The notes below the pieces were generated by a model. It did not search any database. It was not told the DNA's origin and was given only the letters and a program-made list of their open reading frames with translations. This document shows, piece by piece, positions 32,765 to 43,962 of a stretch of 64,000 nt of DNA (positions are counted from its first letter, which is position 1; each line of letters begins with the position of its first letter). A program made the position numbers and the translations under genes. The stretch is from Archivesica marissinica (Eukaryota > Mollusca > Bivalvia > Venerida > Vesicomyidae): positions 18,782,466 through 18,846,465 of the forward strand of contig CM026390.1 of the NCBI GenBank assembly GCA_014843695.1, given 5' to 3'.

Positions 32765-33350
32765 GTTCAGACATGCTACATGTCTATTGCAGTGAACTAC
32801 TAACATGGTGGGGGGCATAACTCGTGAGGTGTGCTTGCCCACATGTCTATTGCAGTGAACTACTAACATGGTGGGGGGGGCATAACTCGTGAGGTGTGCT
32901 TGCCCACATGTCTATTGCAGTGAACTACTAACATAGTGAACTAACATGCATAACTCGTGAGGTGTGCTTGCCCACATGTCTATTGCAGTATAGTGAACTA
33001 CTAACATGGTGGGGGGCATGGTGGGTGGGGGGCATAACTCGTGAGGTGTGCTTGCCCACATGTCTATTGCAGTATAGTGAACTACTAACATGGTGGGGGG
33101 TATAACTCGTGAGGTGTGCTTGCCCACATGGCTATTGCAGTTTAGTGAACTACTAACATGGTGGGGGTATAACTTGTGAGGTGTGCTTGCCCACATGTCT
33201 ATTGCAGTATAGTGAACTACTAACATGGTGGGGGGGCATAACTCGTGAGGTGTGCTTGCCCACATGTCTATTGCAGTATAGTGAACTACTAACATGGTGG
33301 GGAGCATGGTGGGTGGGGGGCATAACTCGTGAGGTGTGCTTGCCCACATG
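32765..33350. repeat. About 68-bp minisatellite, 8 copies
   Basis: The unit contains CCACATGTCTATTGCAGTAT, AACTACTAACATGGTGGGGG and CATAACTCGTGAGGTGTGCT. The G-run varies in length. Confidence 0.92.
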
Positions 33351-33819
33351 TCTATAAAACATGTTCCTGTTAATGTAAGGTTTGTGGGTCCTATATCTAT
33401 AAAACATGTTCCAGTTAATGTAAGGTTTGTGGGTCCTATATCTATAAAACATGTTCCAGTTAATGTAAGGTTTGTGGGTCCTATATCTATAAAACATGTT
33501 CCAGTTAATGTAAGGTTTGTGGGTCCTATATCTATAAAACATGTTCCAGTTAATGTAAGGTTTGTGGGTCCTATATCTATAAAACATGTTCCAGTTAATG
33601 TAAGGTTTGTGGGTCCTATATCTATAAAACATGTTCCAGTTAATGTAAGGTTTGTGGGTCCTATATCTATAAAACATGTTCCAGTTAATGTAAGGTTTGT
33701 GGGTCCTATATCTATAAAACATGTTCCAGTTAATGTAAGGTTTGTGGGTCCTATATCTATAAAACATGTTCCAGTTAATGTAAGGTTTGTGGGTCCTATA
33801 TCTATAAAACATGTTCCAG
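33348..33819. repeat. 45-bp minisatellite, about 10.5 near-perfect copies, ending at a splice acceptor
   Basis: The unit is TCTATAAAACATGTTCCAGT then TAATGTAAGGTTTGTGGGTC and CTATA. 45 is a multiple of 3, so 15-residue repeats are open on both strands. Each unit holds a TTCCAG acceptor-like site and a GTAAGG donor-like site 9 nt later. The array stops at the acceptor of the candidate exon. Confidence 0.95.
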
Positions 33820-33952
33820 TTAGAATGTCCAAGTGGTTACGTTGTCGAGTTCAGTTATACAGAGAACCAAGACAGTCATGCTGCCAACACAGAACTAACA
33901 ACAATATGGAACCACCTGCTGGAGAAGTTAGTGTACCTTATAGCAGTGCAGG
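33820..33952 (+). CDS. Candidate exon of an unidentified gene
   Basis: 133 nt lie between acceptor atgttccag and donor gtaagg. The frame from the first base reads LECPSGYVVEFSYTENQDSH, then AANTELTTIWNHLLEKLV, then YLIAVQ, with an amphipathic helix-like end. A second frame is also open (ending MEPPAGEVSVPYSSA). I do not recognise the protein. It could be part of a gene between CP110 and the synthase or a chance ORF. The 45-bp array upstream ends exactly at the acceptor, and its unit resembles the junction. Confidence 0.4.
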
Positions 33953-34612
33953 GTAAGGCAGTGGGCCTAGTTCTAAATCACTTGGAAACAAACAGGGTTT
34001 TTGCAGTTCAGTAAATTGACGAGTATCCTGAATGGCCATGTTCATTAACCATGAATGTTTAGCTTACGTGCATAGTGTAAGCCCCAATATGAGCTTACTG
34101 AGAATGTGCTGTGCATGGATTAGAACTTGTGCTTAATGTCTCATGTTTTTGTTTTTATGCCCCCAAAGGAAGGAATATAGATTTTGCACTGTCTGCCTAA
34201 GTCATTATTTCCAATCCAGGTTGATACTTCTGGGCATTCATAACCTACGGTCATATTTCTTGTTCAATAATAATGTGTAGAGATTTTATGTAAACATTTG
34301 GTAATTTAACTGCGTACTAGTATTTTTATGAAATTAATATTTGTAAATTATCTCCCTTTATGGATTTTTATTTATAAAATCATCAATAACTGTAATGGCG
34401 GTTTACTAATGTAAACACGAGAATAATGTTTACATATATATATTAATGATTAGTTTCATTTTTACCTTTGAAGAAAAATAACATTGTATCATAGCCTGTG
34501 CAGAAATCCATCATACATGGCCCTTGTTACTTTACAGAAAATAACTTACTCGCTAAACACATACATTATCTGAATATATATATATAAATACACATTGGCA
34601 TCAATGATACAT
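33953..34612. other. Unassigned DNA after the candidate exon
   Basis: AT-rich; no exon or repeat recognised. Confidence 0.3.
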
Positions 34613-34815
34613 GAATCCGTGGTAGAGCGTCGGATTTGGAATTGAACGGTCTTGGTTCGATATTTGGTCAGGGCACGTATGTAGTGTTCTTGAGCAAGGC
34701 ACCTCACACACATTGCTTAGTACTGGTTAACCACTTAGGTCGGCTAAGCTTGCCCAGGAAAACATGTCTACGTCCCCGCAAGGGGTTTGACATTAATGGA
34801 ACATACATACATACA
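34613..34815 (+). mobile_element. tRNA-derived SINE (family D)
   Basis: Head CCGTGGTAGAGCGTCGGATT with B-box-like GGTTCGATAT, body AGTACTGGTTAACCACTTAG and GCCCAGGAAA (shared with SINE C), then CAAGGGGTTTGACATTAATG and a CATA repeat tail. Confidence 0.75.
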
Positions 34816-35096
34816 ATTCTACATTTACACAATTACAAAATGTATATATGCAAGTACATTCACAATGAATAACATGTAATTTGTAATGCTGCCCTGTTAT
34901 GTGTCAAATAATGCAATAATAGTAACATTTGACTGGAGACAATCATTTACAGCAGAACTGAACCCCCACCATCACTTGTTCTTAAAAAGAGTCGGATGGT
35001 ACCAAGCTTGTTGTAAATGTTGCATGACATACGTAGCTGTAGTAAACTGGCAGTTCTACCAAAATCCATGTTCTGCCTGAAGGATTAGCTTAGCAG
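34816..35096. other. Unassigned DNA
   Basis: Short ORFs only; none has splice sites and a protein-like translation that I trust. Confidence 0.3.
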
Positions 35097-35908
35097 TGGA
35101 ACAGCAACTCTAGTGTTATCTGGTCAGTGATTGGTGGAATACTTTACTGTTATCTGGTCAGTGATTGGTGGAATACTTTACTGTTATCTGGACAGTGATT
35201 GGTGGAATACTTTACAGGGAGTAACATCACTCTTGTAACAGCAACTCTAGTGTTATCTGGTCAGTGATTGGTGGAATACTTTACTGTTATCTGGTCAGTG
35301 ATTGGTGGAATACTTTACTGTTATCTGGACAGTGATTGGTGGAATACTTTACAGGGAGTAACATCACTCTTGTAACAGCAACTCTAGTGTTATCTGGTCA
35401 GTGATTGGTGGAATACTTTACTGTTATCTGGTCAGTGATTGGTGGAATACTTTACTGTTATCTGGACAGTGATTGGTGGAATACTTTACAGGGAGTAACA
35501 TCACTCTTGTAACAGCAACTCTAGTGTTATCTGGTCAGTGATTGGTGGAATACTTTACAAGTGGCAGTAACATCACTCTTGTAACAGCAACTCTAGTGTT
35601 ATCTGGTCAGTGATTCGTGGAATACTTTACGTTATCTGGACAGTGATTGGTGGAATATTTACATGTGGGAGTAATATCACTCTTGTAACAGCAACTTTAC
35701 TGTTATCTGGACAGTGATTGGTGGAATACTTTACATGTGGGAGTAATATCACTCTTGTAACAGCAACTCTAGTGTTATCTGGACAGTGATTCGTGGAATA
35801 CTTTACTGTTATCTGGACAGTGGTTGGTGGAATACTTTACTGTTATCTGGACAGTGGTTGGTGGAATACTTTACTGTTATCTGGACAGTGGTTGGTGGAA
35901 TACTTTAC
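35097..35908. repeat. 34-bp minisatellite with longer block structure
   Basis: The unit is TTATCTGGTCAGTGATTGGT then GGAATACTTTACTG. Every 2-3 units a spacer AGGGAGTAACATCACTCTTG + TAACAGCAACTCTAGTG recurs. Confidence 0.92.
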
Positions 35909-36324
35909 AAACTTCTCCCTATTATAGCAGAAACGTATCCCTATTTTGAAGGTTAGTATAAGCGATGCACCGGGAGCCCTACTGGGGTTCTGTATACTAG
36001 TACACACCCAGTATTCTAGGTGAATACAGACAGTGAATATCACACATTGATTATTGCACACTAGTAATACCTAATACACATACAACAGGTTAAATACGGT
36101 AACACAAAACATATGATGCCCAATGAACTTTTTACTGGTAAACCGATATTCACCACACATGGTGCTCCGGAACCAGACACACCTCTTTACTGGTAAACCG
36201 ATATTACTGTCGTCATCTTTATTCTCAGACCCCGACAGATTTCTATTTATTTATTGAAAATCATGCCTGCGATGCTTTTAGATCTATTTTAACTTCAGTA
36301 TACACCACACTTCCTAAAGTTTGA
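35909..36324. other. Unassigned DNA
   Basis: A TTTACTGGTAAACCGATATT stretch occurs twice (about 36130 and 36187). Nothing else recognised. Confidence 0.35.
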
Positions 36325-36590
36325 TCAATAGATTAGAGGGGATTCCATTTAACAGCAGTCAACTTTACCTATAGATTAGAGGGGATTCCATTTAACAGCA
36401 ATCAACTTTACCTATAGATTAGAGGGGATTCCATTTAACAGCAGTCAACTTTACCTATAGATTAGAGGGGATTCCATTTAACAGCAATCAACTTTACCTA
36501 TAGATTAGAGGGGATTCCATTTAACAGCAATCAACTTTACCTATAGATTAGAGGGGATTCCATTTAACAGCGATCAACTTTACAAGGTTA
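36325..36590. repeat. 43-bp minisatellite, about 6 copies
   Basis: The unit is TAGATTAGAGGGGATTCCAT then TTAACAGCAGTCAACTTTAC and CTA. Confidence 0.92.
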
Positions 36591-36639
36591 ACATTGATTT
36601 TGGTGGATCTTGTTAACTTGTACTGTATATCTTCATCCG

Positions 36640-37315
36640 ATTCAGGGATCTGGTTTACACGGGGACCAGTGTTGATTCAGGGATCTGGTTTACATGGGGA
36701 CCAGTGTTGATTCAGGGATCTGGTTTACATGCATGGGGACCAGTGTTGATTCAGGGACCTGGTTTACACGGGGACCAGTGTTGATTCAGGGATCTGGTTT
36801 ACACGGGGACCAGTGTTGATTCAGGGACCTGGTTTACACAGGGACCAGTGTTGATTCAGGGATCTGGTTTACACGAGGACCAGTGTTGATTCAGGGATCT
36901 GGTTTACACGAGGAGTGTTGATTCAGGGATCTGGTTTACACGGGGACCAGTGTTGATTCAGGGATTTGGTTTACATGCATGGGGACCAGTGTTGATTCAG
37001 GGATCTGGTTTACACGGGGACCAGTGTTGATTCAGGGATCTGGTTTACATGCATGGGGACCAGTGTTGATTCAGGGACCTGGTTTACATGGGGACCAGTG
37101 TTGATTCAGGGATCTGGTTTACACGAGGACCAGTGTTAATTCAGGGATTTGGTTTACACGAGGACCAGTGTTGATTCAGGGATCTGGTTTACACAGGGAC
37201 CAGTGTTGATTCAGGGATCTGGTTTACATGGGGACCAGTGTTGATTCAGGACCTGATTTACACGGGGACCAGTGTTGATTCAGGGATCTGGCTTACACAA
37301 GGACCAGTGTTGAGC
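36640..37315. repeat. 35-bp minisatellite, about 19 copies
   Basis: The unit is GTTGATTCAGGGATCTGGTT then TACACGGGGACCAGT; some units have an extra TGCA. Confidence 0.93.
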
Positions 37316-37382
37316 CACGTATCCTATATGTATTTAGCAACAAAGCTACGATTTATAATAAAATTTGGGAGTGGTTGATGAA

Positions 37383-37520
37383 TACGCAACACGATATCAC
37401 GGAACACGACTGGAATACACAACACGATATCACGGAACACGACTGGAATACACAACACGATATCACGGAACACGACTGGAATACACAACACGATATCACG
37501 GAACACGACTGGAATACATA
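37383..37520. repeat. 33-bp minisatellite, 4 copies
   Basis: The unit is ACACGATATCACGGAACACG then ACTGGAATACACA; the multiple-of-3 length gives an 11-residue minus-strand repeat. Confidence 0.92.
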
Positions 37521-37691
37521 ACATGAGCAGCTTACTGGATGGTGTTCATGGAAAATGTCCATTAAGTTGTGACATACAGTGTGTGTGAAAACCACACGCT
37601 GAATCAGAATTGGAAATTTATTTTCGCACGCATCGTATTCATTTCATCATACACCCTGTATTTTAGGGAAGTCACTTTATAAGTTATATAA

Positions 37692-37975
37692 TGTTATATG
37701 TTATATTTCGGGTTTTACGCCTGCATCAGCACCATTTCGGGCTATATCGCCGGCGGGCAGTTTACCTAACAACACCTTTCCTGGTCAGGCTCCAACGGTT
37801 AACCAGTACTTGGGTGCACCAACCTCCGTAAGAAACTGCCAACTTTTTCATATAAATGAGACACGGCCTGAGCGGGACTCGAACCCGTGACCATCAATGA
37901 TGATAGGTTACAGTGGTATACAAGTCAGCGACCGTAACCACTCGACAACGGAGGCTGAATATATAAGTTATATAA
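37692..37975 (-). mobile_element. SINE family C, full copy
   Basis: On the minus strand: head with GTCGAGTGGTTACGGTCGCT (A box) and GGTTCGAGTCC (B box), then the body shared with 243-391, ending CGAAATATAACAT. The region between the boxes is long, as in class II tRNAs. Confidence 0.85.
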
Positions 37976-38440
37976 TAAATGTTCTTCTGCGGGAACTAAC
38001 TTATTGTGATAACTGGAACATGTGTGGTATACAAGTATATAACTATACAAGTATATAAGTATACAAGTATATAAAATTAAAATAATCAATCACATATAAT
38101 TAATGCCTTAATATTCACCAAGAAATAAAAGAAATTGTGGTAAAGAAAACTTGGTAAGTTTAAAAATTAACTGGGGGCAGCAATCAAACACTAAAACTGA
38201 TTTAGTCTATCATATAATAAGTTCAAGATAACATCTTGGCCCCATTTAAAATATCACACGAACTGCAGAATATCGTTAATTTATAATACAAATTCAAACA
38301 ACAACTCTATCTATCTTCCTTTAATGTCGAACCCCTCGCGGGGATGTAGACATGTTTAACTCTCTACAGCAACATGGTATGGCAACGTTATGTTGTACAC
38401 GATGACCCTGGCTTACTCGACCAAGTCTTAGTACAACATT
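37976..38440. other. AT-rich DNA with a SINE D tail fragment
   Basis: TTAATGTCGAACCCCTCGCG at about 38320-38365 is the minus-strand tail of SINE D. ACAAGTATATAA repeats lie near 38030-38070. Confidence 0.55.
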
Positions 38441-38702
38441 TCTCTGGACTGGTAATCCAGGGATCGCAGGTTCGATCCCCCGTCTGACCACAATAAAATT
38501 AACAGTCTTTCAGATGGGACTTTAAACCGAGGTCTCGTGTCGGTGCTTTACACCGTGCACATAAAAGAACCAGAGGAGACTCTGGAATGGGTCTCTGTCT
38601 GTATCATTGCACTATCCTCCAAAAATCTAAAATGACTAATCTCTTCAGGAAGCATCGCTCATATGGGTAACCGGTAGCGATGATAAATAAATGTAAAACA
38701 CA
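38441..38702 (+). mobile_element. SINE family A
   Basis: CTGGACTGGTAATCCAGGGA anticodon arm, B box, full body, tail ATAAATAAATGTAAAACACA. Confidence 0.87.
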
Positions 38703-38789
38703 TGTCTTAGTACAACATTCTACAAGTAATGTTACAAGTATTCATAAACAACAGTGATAAACAGTTGTATTTGTAAAGTAGTTTATTTT

Positions 38790-39048
38790 TATTATATGTT
38801 ATATTTCGGGTTTTACGCCTGCATCAGCACCATTTCGGGCTATATCACCGGCGGGCAGTTTACTTAACAACACCTTTCCTGGGCAGGCTCCAGCGGTTAA
38901 CCAGTACTTAGGTGCACCAACCTCCGTAAGAAACTGCCAACTTTTTCATATAAATGAGACACGGCCTGAGCGGGGCTCGAACCCGTGACCATCAGTGATG
39001 ATAGGTTACAGTGGTATACAAGTCAGCGACCGTAACCACTCGAGGCGG
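38790..39048 (-). mobile_element. SINE family C, nearly full copy
   Basis: Very close to the copy at 37692; the 5' end of the head is cut at CTCGAG. Confidence 0.85.
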
Positions 39049-39667
39049 ATGAGTTTTTTTTGTTTTTTTAAACTAGTAATCTAGTTTTTTCACATAATTT
39101 GTGTCCAAGATTGAGCAAAACTGAATATTAAATACAGTTTTCCACAGAGCCTAGTTTATACACAGTTTTTCTTTGATTTGAAGAAGTGAACTAGTTTTTA
39201 ATGGCAATATCTGATTATAGAAAGGACAGGAGCTCTCTTAAAAACATAAAAACTGGACACCAAATTTGAACAAAATTTGATTTAAAAAATACAAAAGTGC
39301 TTAAAAGGATTTACTTTGACCTACTGACCTATGTTTTATAATAAAAAAAGCCTAGATTTGAAAGAATTTCATGAACATGTAACTTGCCACCACGTTTGAA
39401 TAAAATCCAATCAAAAAGTAAGACTAGCTATGATGCTTTTAAGAGGCAAACTTTGATGAATGGACAGTGGACAAATCTTCAACCACAACAGCTCACCTTT
39501 GACTAGGCAAGCTTATCAATGTTAAAAGCAATCATAAAACCAAAGTTAGAGGCTACCAATTCAGTGTTCACTCTGTCTGAATGTTTGTCTGCGCTAATTA
39601 AAACATCTTGGAGCCAACTAAGAGCCATATAGTTTGCAAATAAATATGTGAAGCCATGTATTTGACA
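39049..39667. other. Unassigned AT-rich DNA before the gap
   Basis: No ORF or repeat recognised. Confidence 0.3.
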
Positions 39668-40667
39668 NNNNNNNNNNNNNNNNNNNNNNNNNNNNNNNNN
39701 NNNNNNNNNNNNNNNNNNNNNNNNNNNNNNNNNNNNNNNNNNNNNNNNNNNNNNNNNNNNNNNNNNNNNNNNNNNNNNNNNNNNNNNNNNNNNNNNNNNN
39801 NNNNNNNNNNNNNNNNNNNNNNNNNNNNNNNNNNNNNNNNNNNNNNNNNNNNNNNNNNNNNNNNNNNNNNNNNNNNNNNNNNNNNNNNNNNNNNNNNNNN
39901 NNNNNNNNNNNNNNNNNNNNNNNNNNNNNNNNNNNNNNNNNNNNNNNNNNNNNNNNNNNNNNNNNNNNNNNNNNNNNNNNNNNNNNNNNNNNNNNNNNNN
40001 NNNNNNNNNNNNNNNNNNNNNNNNNNNNNNNNNNNNNNNNNNNNNNNNNNNNNNNNNNNNNNNNNNNNNNNNNNNNNNNNNNNNNNNNNNNNNNNNNNNN
40101 NNNNNNNNNNNNNNNNNNNNNNNNNNNNNNNNNNNNNNNNNNNNNNNNNNNNNNNNNNNNNNNNNNNNNNNNNNNNNNNNNNNNNNNNNNNNNNNNNNNN
40201 NNNNNNNNNNNNNNNNNNNNNNNNNNNNNNNNNNNNNNNNNNNNNNNNNNNNNNNNNNNNNNNNNNNNNNNNNNNNNNNNNNNNNNNNNNNNNNNNNNNN
40301 NNNNNNNNNNNNNNNNNNNNNNNNNNNNNNNNNNNNNNNNNNNNNNNNNNNNNNNNNNNNNNNNNNNNNNNNNNNNNNNNNNNNNNNNNNNNNNNNNNNN
40401 NNNNNNNNNNNNNNNNNNNNNNNNNNNNNNNNNNNNNNNNNNNNNNNNNNNNNNNNNNNNNNNNNNNNNNNNNNNNNNNNNNNNNNNNNNNNNNNNNNNN
40501 NNNNNNNNNNNNNNNNNNNNNNNNNNNNNNNNNNNNNNNNNNNNNNNNNNNNNNNNNNNNNNNNNNNNNNNNNNNNNNNNNNNNNNNNNNNNNNNNNNNN
40601 NNNNNNNNNNNNNNNNNNNNNNNNNNNNNNNNNNNNNNNNNNNNNNNNNNNNNNNNNNNNNNNNNNN
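39668..40667. other. Assembly gap, 1000 N
   Basis: Exactly 1000 N, a placeholder size. The 13-bp array starts at its right edge, so the gap is probably repeat-induced. Missing synthase exons could lie here. Confidence 0.99.
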
Positions 40668-40671
40668 TTAT

Positions 40672-41362
40672 TATTGAGTAACTTTATGACGTAACTTTAA
40701 GACGTAACTTTATGACGTAACTTTAAGACGTAACTTAAAGACGTAACTTTAATACGTAACTTTAAGACGTAACTTTATGACGTAACTTTAAGACGAACTT
40801 TATGACGTAACTTTAAGACGTAACTTTAGTAACTTTAAGACGTAACTTAAAGACGTAACTTTATTACGTAACTTTAAGACGTAACTTTAAGACGTAACTT
40901 TATGACGTAACTTTAAGACGAACTTTATGACGTAACTTTAAGACGTAACTTTAGTAACTTTAAGACGTAACTTAAAGACGTAACTTTAATACGTAACTTT
41001 AAGACGTAACTTTATGACGTAACTTTAAGACGTAACTTTATGACGTAACTTTAAGACGAACTTTATGACGTAACTTTAAGACTAACTTTAGTAACTTTAA
41101 GACGTAACTTTAAGACGTAACTTTAAGACGTAACTTTAAGACGTAACTTTATGACGTAACTTTAAGACGTAACTTTATGACGTAACTTTAAGACGAACTT
41201 TATGACGTAACTTTAAGACATAACTTTAGTAACTTTAAGACGTAACTTTAAGACGTAACTTTAGTAACTTTAAGACGTAACTTTATGACGTAACTTTAAG
41301 ACGTAACTTTAGTAACTTTAAGACGTAACTTTAGTAACTTTAAGACGTAACTTTAAGACGCC
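40672..41362. repeat. 13-bp minisatellite
   Basis: The unit is TAACTTTAAGACG, with TAACTTTATGACG as the second subtype, about 52 copies with small deletions. The second subtype makes TGACGTAA at the junction, an ATF/CREB-like core. Function is not implied. Confidence 0.95.
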
Positions 41363-41572
41363 CAGTGATATCATTCAGTAATATACTATGTGTTGGTGAT
41401 ATTAATTGATTCCGAGCATTTGTTTCCCATCAATATGCATGTATGTGTATTCACCGTTTACATAGCATATCAGTACAATGAAGGTATTAAAGTCATTAGA
41501 AGTCAAACGTTTTTATTGGCATAAACATATACACATGTCCATCGCCAAGGAACATGATTGGCGGTTACATAC

Positions 41573-41850
41573 AAAGTGTGTGTGTGTGTTTTACGTTTAT
41601 TAATCGTCGCTACCGGTTGCACATATGAGCGATGCCTCCTGAAGAGATTAGTCATTTTAGATTTCTGGAGAATAACAGAGACCCATTCCAGTGTCTCCTC
41701 TGGTGGTTTTACGTGCACGGTGTACAGCACCGACCCGAGACCTCGGTTTAGAGTCCCATCTGAATTTTATTAGGGTCAGACGGGGGGTCGAACCTGCGAT
41801 CGCTGGATTACCAGTCCAGCGTGTTACCACTGGACTACAGCTCCGTCTGT
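41573..41850 (-). mobile_element. SINE family A
   Basis: Complete on minus: head with CTGGACTGGTAATCCAGCGA and GGTTCGACCCC, body, AC tail. It ends about 30 nt before the Tc1-like element. Confidence 0.87.
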
Positions 41851-41883
41851 CATACAACACAGTTTACAGAAAAGCATGATATA

Positions 41884-43485
41884 TACACAAAGAAAAAAGT
41901 TAAGCACCCCTGGATATTTTGGATGATTGTCCCCCTCTGATTATTCGAAATAGTTAAAGAAGGTACAATTATGGGAAGAGTAGGGTTTGCACGATACGTT
42001 GTAACCAGTGATATGTGACAGTTGTGATTCATCGCTTGTGACATGCACGTGCAGCATGCTACCCTCGAGGATCACAAAAAGCAGTATGGACCAACTGTAT
42101 TTATGGGTATTTAACGTAGTGCGAAACGGGCATTTCAGCATAATCATTGAACATGGCACGGATACGAGTGTCAATGGAGATTAGGAATCAGATTATTGGT
42201 ATGCATTCCGCAGGAATGTCCTTTAAGGCGATAGGACGAAATCTGGGCTACCATTACACTGTTGTTAGCCGCTTAGTCCGGAAGCATGCGCAGACCGGAA
42301 GTGCAATGGACCGTCCAAGGTCGGGAAGACCTACTGTCACTACACCGCGAGAAGACAGGGATCTGATACGACTTGCTCGCCGAGAACCCTTCAATACAAG
42401 TTCTCAGATGAGAAGACTGTGGTTACCAAATCGCCCATCAGCACCAGAACAGTCCGTAATTGTCTCGAAGCGACAGGATTAAAGGCCAGAAGAGTCATTA
42501 AACGTCCCTTGTTAAGAGACCACCATAAACGTGCACGTTTGGCATGGTGTTTGGCCAGACGAGACTGGAATCTGGGGACCTGGAGGAAAATGCATTGGTC
42601 AGATGAAAATCGATTCTTACTGCACGTTACTGATGGACGTAGACGTGTTTGGAGACACAAGAACACAGCTTATACCCCCAGGAACATTCATCCAACTGCT
42701 GCGTATGGAGATGGCTCTGTTATGGTGTGGGGATGCCTGTCCCATGATTGCAAGCTGGATTTGGTCACCATCAGGGGCAACTTACAGGAGCTCAGTACAT
42801 CCGTGACGTCCTACAGCCAGTCGTTGTCCCACGACAACCACCCACTTGCTACACGACCTCAGTACATGGACGACAACGCCAGGTCTCACAGATCACGTGC
42901 CGTAGTGGATTTCATGAGGGCCAATGCAGTGACAACTCTACCCTGGCCAGCGGTAAGCCCAGATCTGAATCCACTGGAGCATGTGTGGGCGGCGAATGCA
43001 GGCACGGAACCCACCAGTACAGACTTTAGACAGTTGGAAGCAGCTCTTCATGGTGAATGGATGTTATTGACCCGAGATCAGATCCGACGTTTGACTGGAA
43101 GCATGAGACGTATGGTGGAGAGTGTCATCCATGTACGTGGCGGGCCCACCATATACTGATTATTCTTACTGAAGACGTACTCTAGTGTCTTCGAAGAACA
43201 TTTTTATGTGACAATAACAATGTTAACGCTCTTTCTGGGACTTGTCCATCCAAACTTTTGAGGGCTGTGTTTCATGGTAAAATCAGTACTTGTATATAAC
43301 ATGATGTAATATCTATTAAATTACAATCACAGCTAGCCATTGTTGCGTTTTAGTCTTGCCAGTTGATTGTTCTTTCAGATGACATTAGCTTTTTCGAGTA
43401 TTTCAGAGCTATTGCGGATTATACATGCTTTTGCCATTCGACATTGTGAACATATCCGGGGGTGCTTAACCTTTTTCTTTGTGTA
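41884..43485 (+). mobile_element. Tc1-like transposon, about 1.6 kb, inactive
   Basis: Inverted ends TACACAAAGAAAAAAGTTAA + GCACCCC at the left and GGGGTGCTTAACC + TTTTTCTTTGTGTA at the right, flanked by TATA-rich DNA (TA target). Length and content fit Tc1. It carries one transposase gene with frame breaks. Confidence 0.9.
42153..43159 (+). pseudogene. Tc1-like transposase (DD34E), frameshifted
   Basis: ATG at 42153 opens MARIRVSMEIRNQIIGMHSA with a helix-turn-helix region (MSFKAIGRNLGYHYTVVSRL) and GRP motif (RSGRPTV). The frame breaks near 42400 and resumes in the frame carrying HWSDENRF. It breaks again near 42780 (GQLTGAQYIRDVLQPVVVP is in another frame) and returns before MDDNARSHRS, ending SPDLNPLEHVW. 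Asp, Asp and Glu of the triad are present, and 34 residues separate the second Asp and the Glu. At least three indels make it non-functional. Confidence 0.9.
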
Positions 43486-43754
43486 TATATAACGCACGAG
43501 TAAGCATGGCAATAACATTTACGAAATACATGAATACATAAAAGAAGTTGTCAGCAGAGACAAAACTCCTAAAAACAATAGCCATGATCTAAGACAAAGG
43601 ACGCGTATACCTATTGTGTTAGTTCAGTTGAAACGTATTGTATTTCCTAATATTATATAGTTTGAACAATGCATACATTGCACATTATGTATATCAAAGT
43701 ACAGAAAAGGGATTAGAATGAACGACAGTCTTATATCAATCATTCTTCTGTAAT

Positions 43755-43925
43755 AGCATAGGCGTATCTACGGGTCCGGCCGTACGGCCATGGCCGGACC
43801 ACTTTTCGGACTTTTTTTTTTTTTCCCCTAGCGACTCGGGCCCTTCGGGCCCTTGTGCCCTGCGGGCCCTGGCGAAGATAGTAATTTGGCCGGACCACTT
43901 TCCAGAACCATCATACGCCTCTGAA
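43755..43925. mobile_element. GC-rich palindromic insertion
   Basis: GGCCGGACCACTTTTCGG and TTGGCCGGACCACTTTCC occur as direct copies. TCCGGCCGTACGGCC and GGGCCCTTCGGGCCC-like palindromes lie between, and AGGCGTAT and ATACGCCT stand at the two ends as inverted repeats. The class is unknown. Confidence 0.55.
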
Positions 43926-43962
43926 TAGGTAACATTATCAACTCATTGTTTTTGGTTTAAAT

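Noticed and set aside
33153..33956. ORFs of 306, 219 and 206 codons with 15-residue repeats
   Set aside because: The 45-bp repeat is a multiple of 3 and open on both strands. No independent coding sign outside the candidate exon.
35932..35952. Micro-exon AAACGTATCCCTATTTTGAAG between acceptor- and donor-like sites
   Set aside because: 21 nt is too little to support; no gene context.
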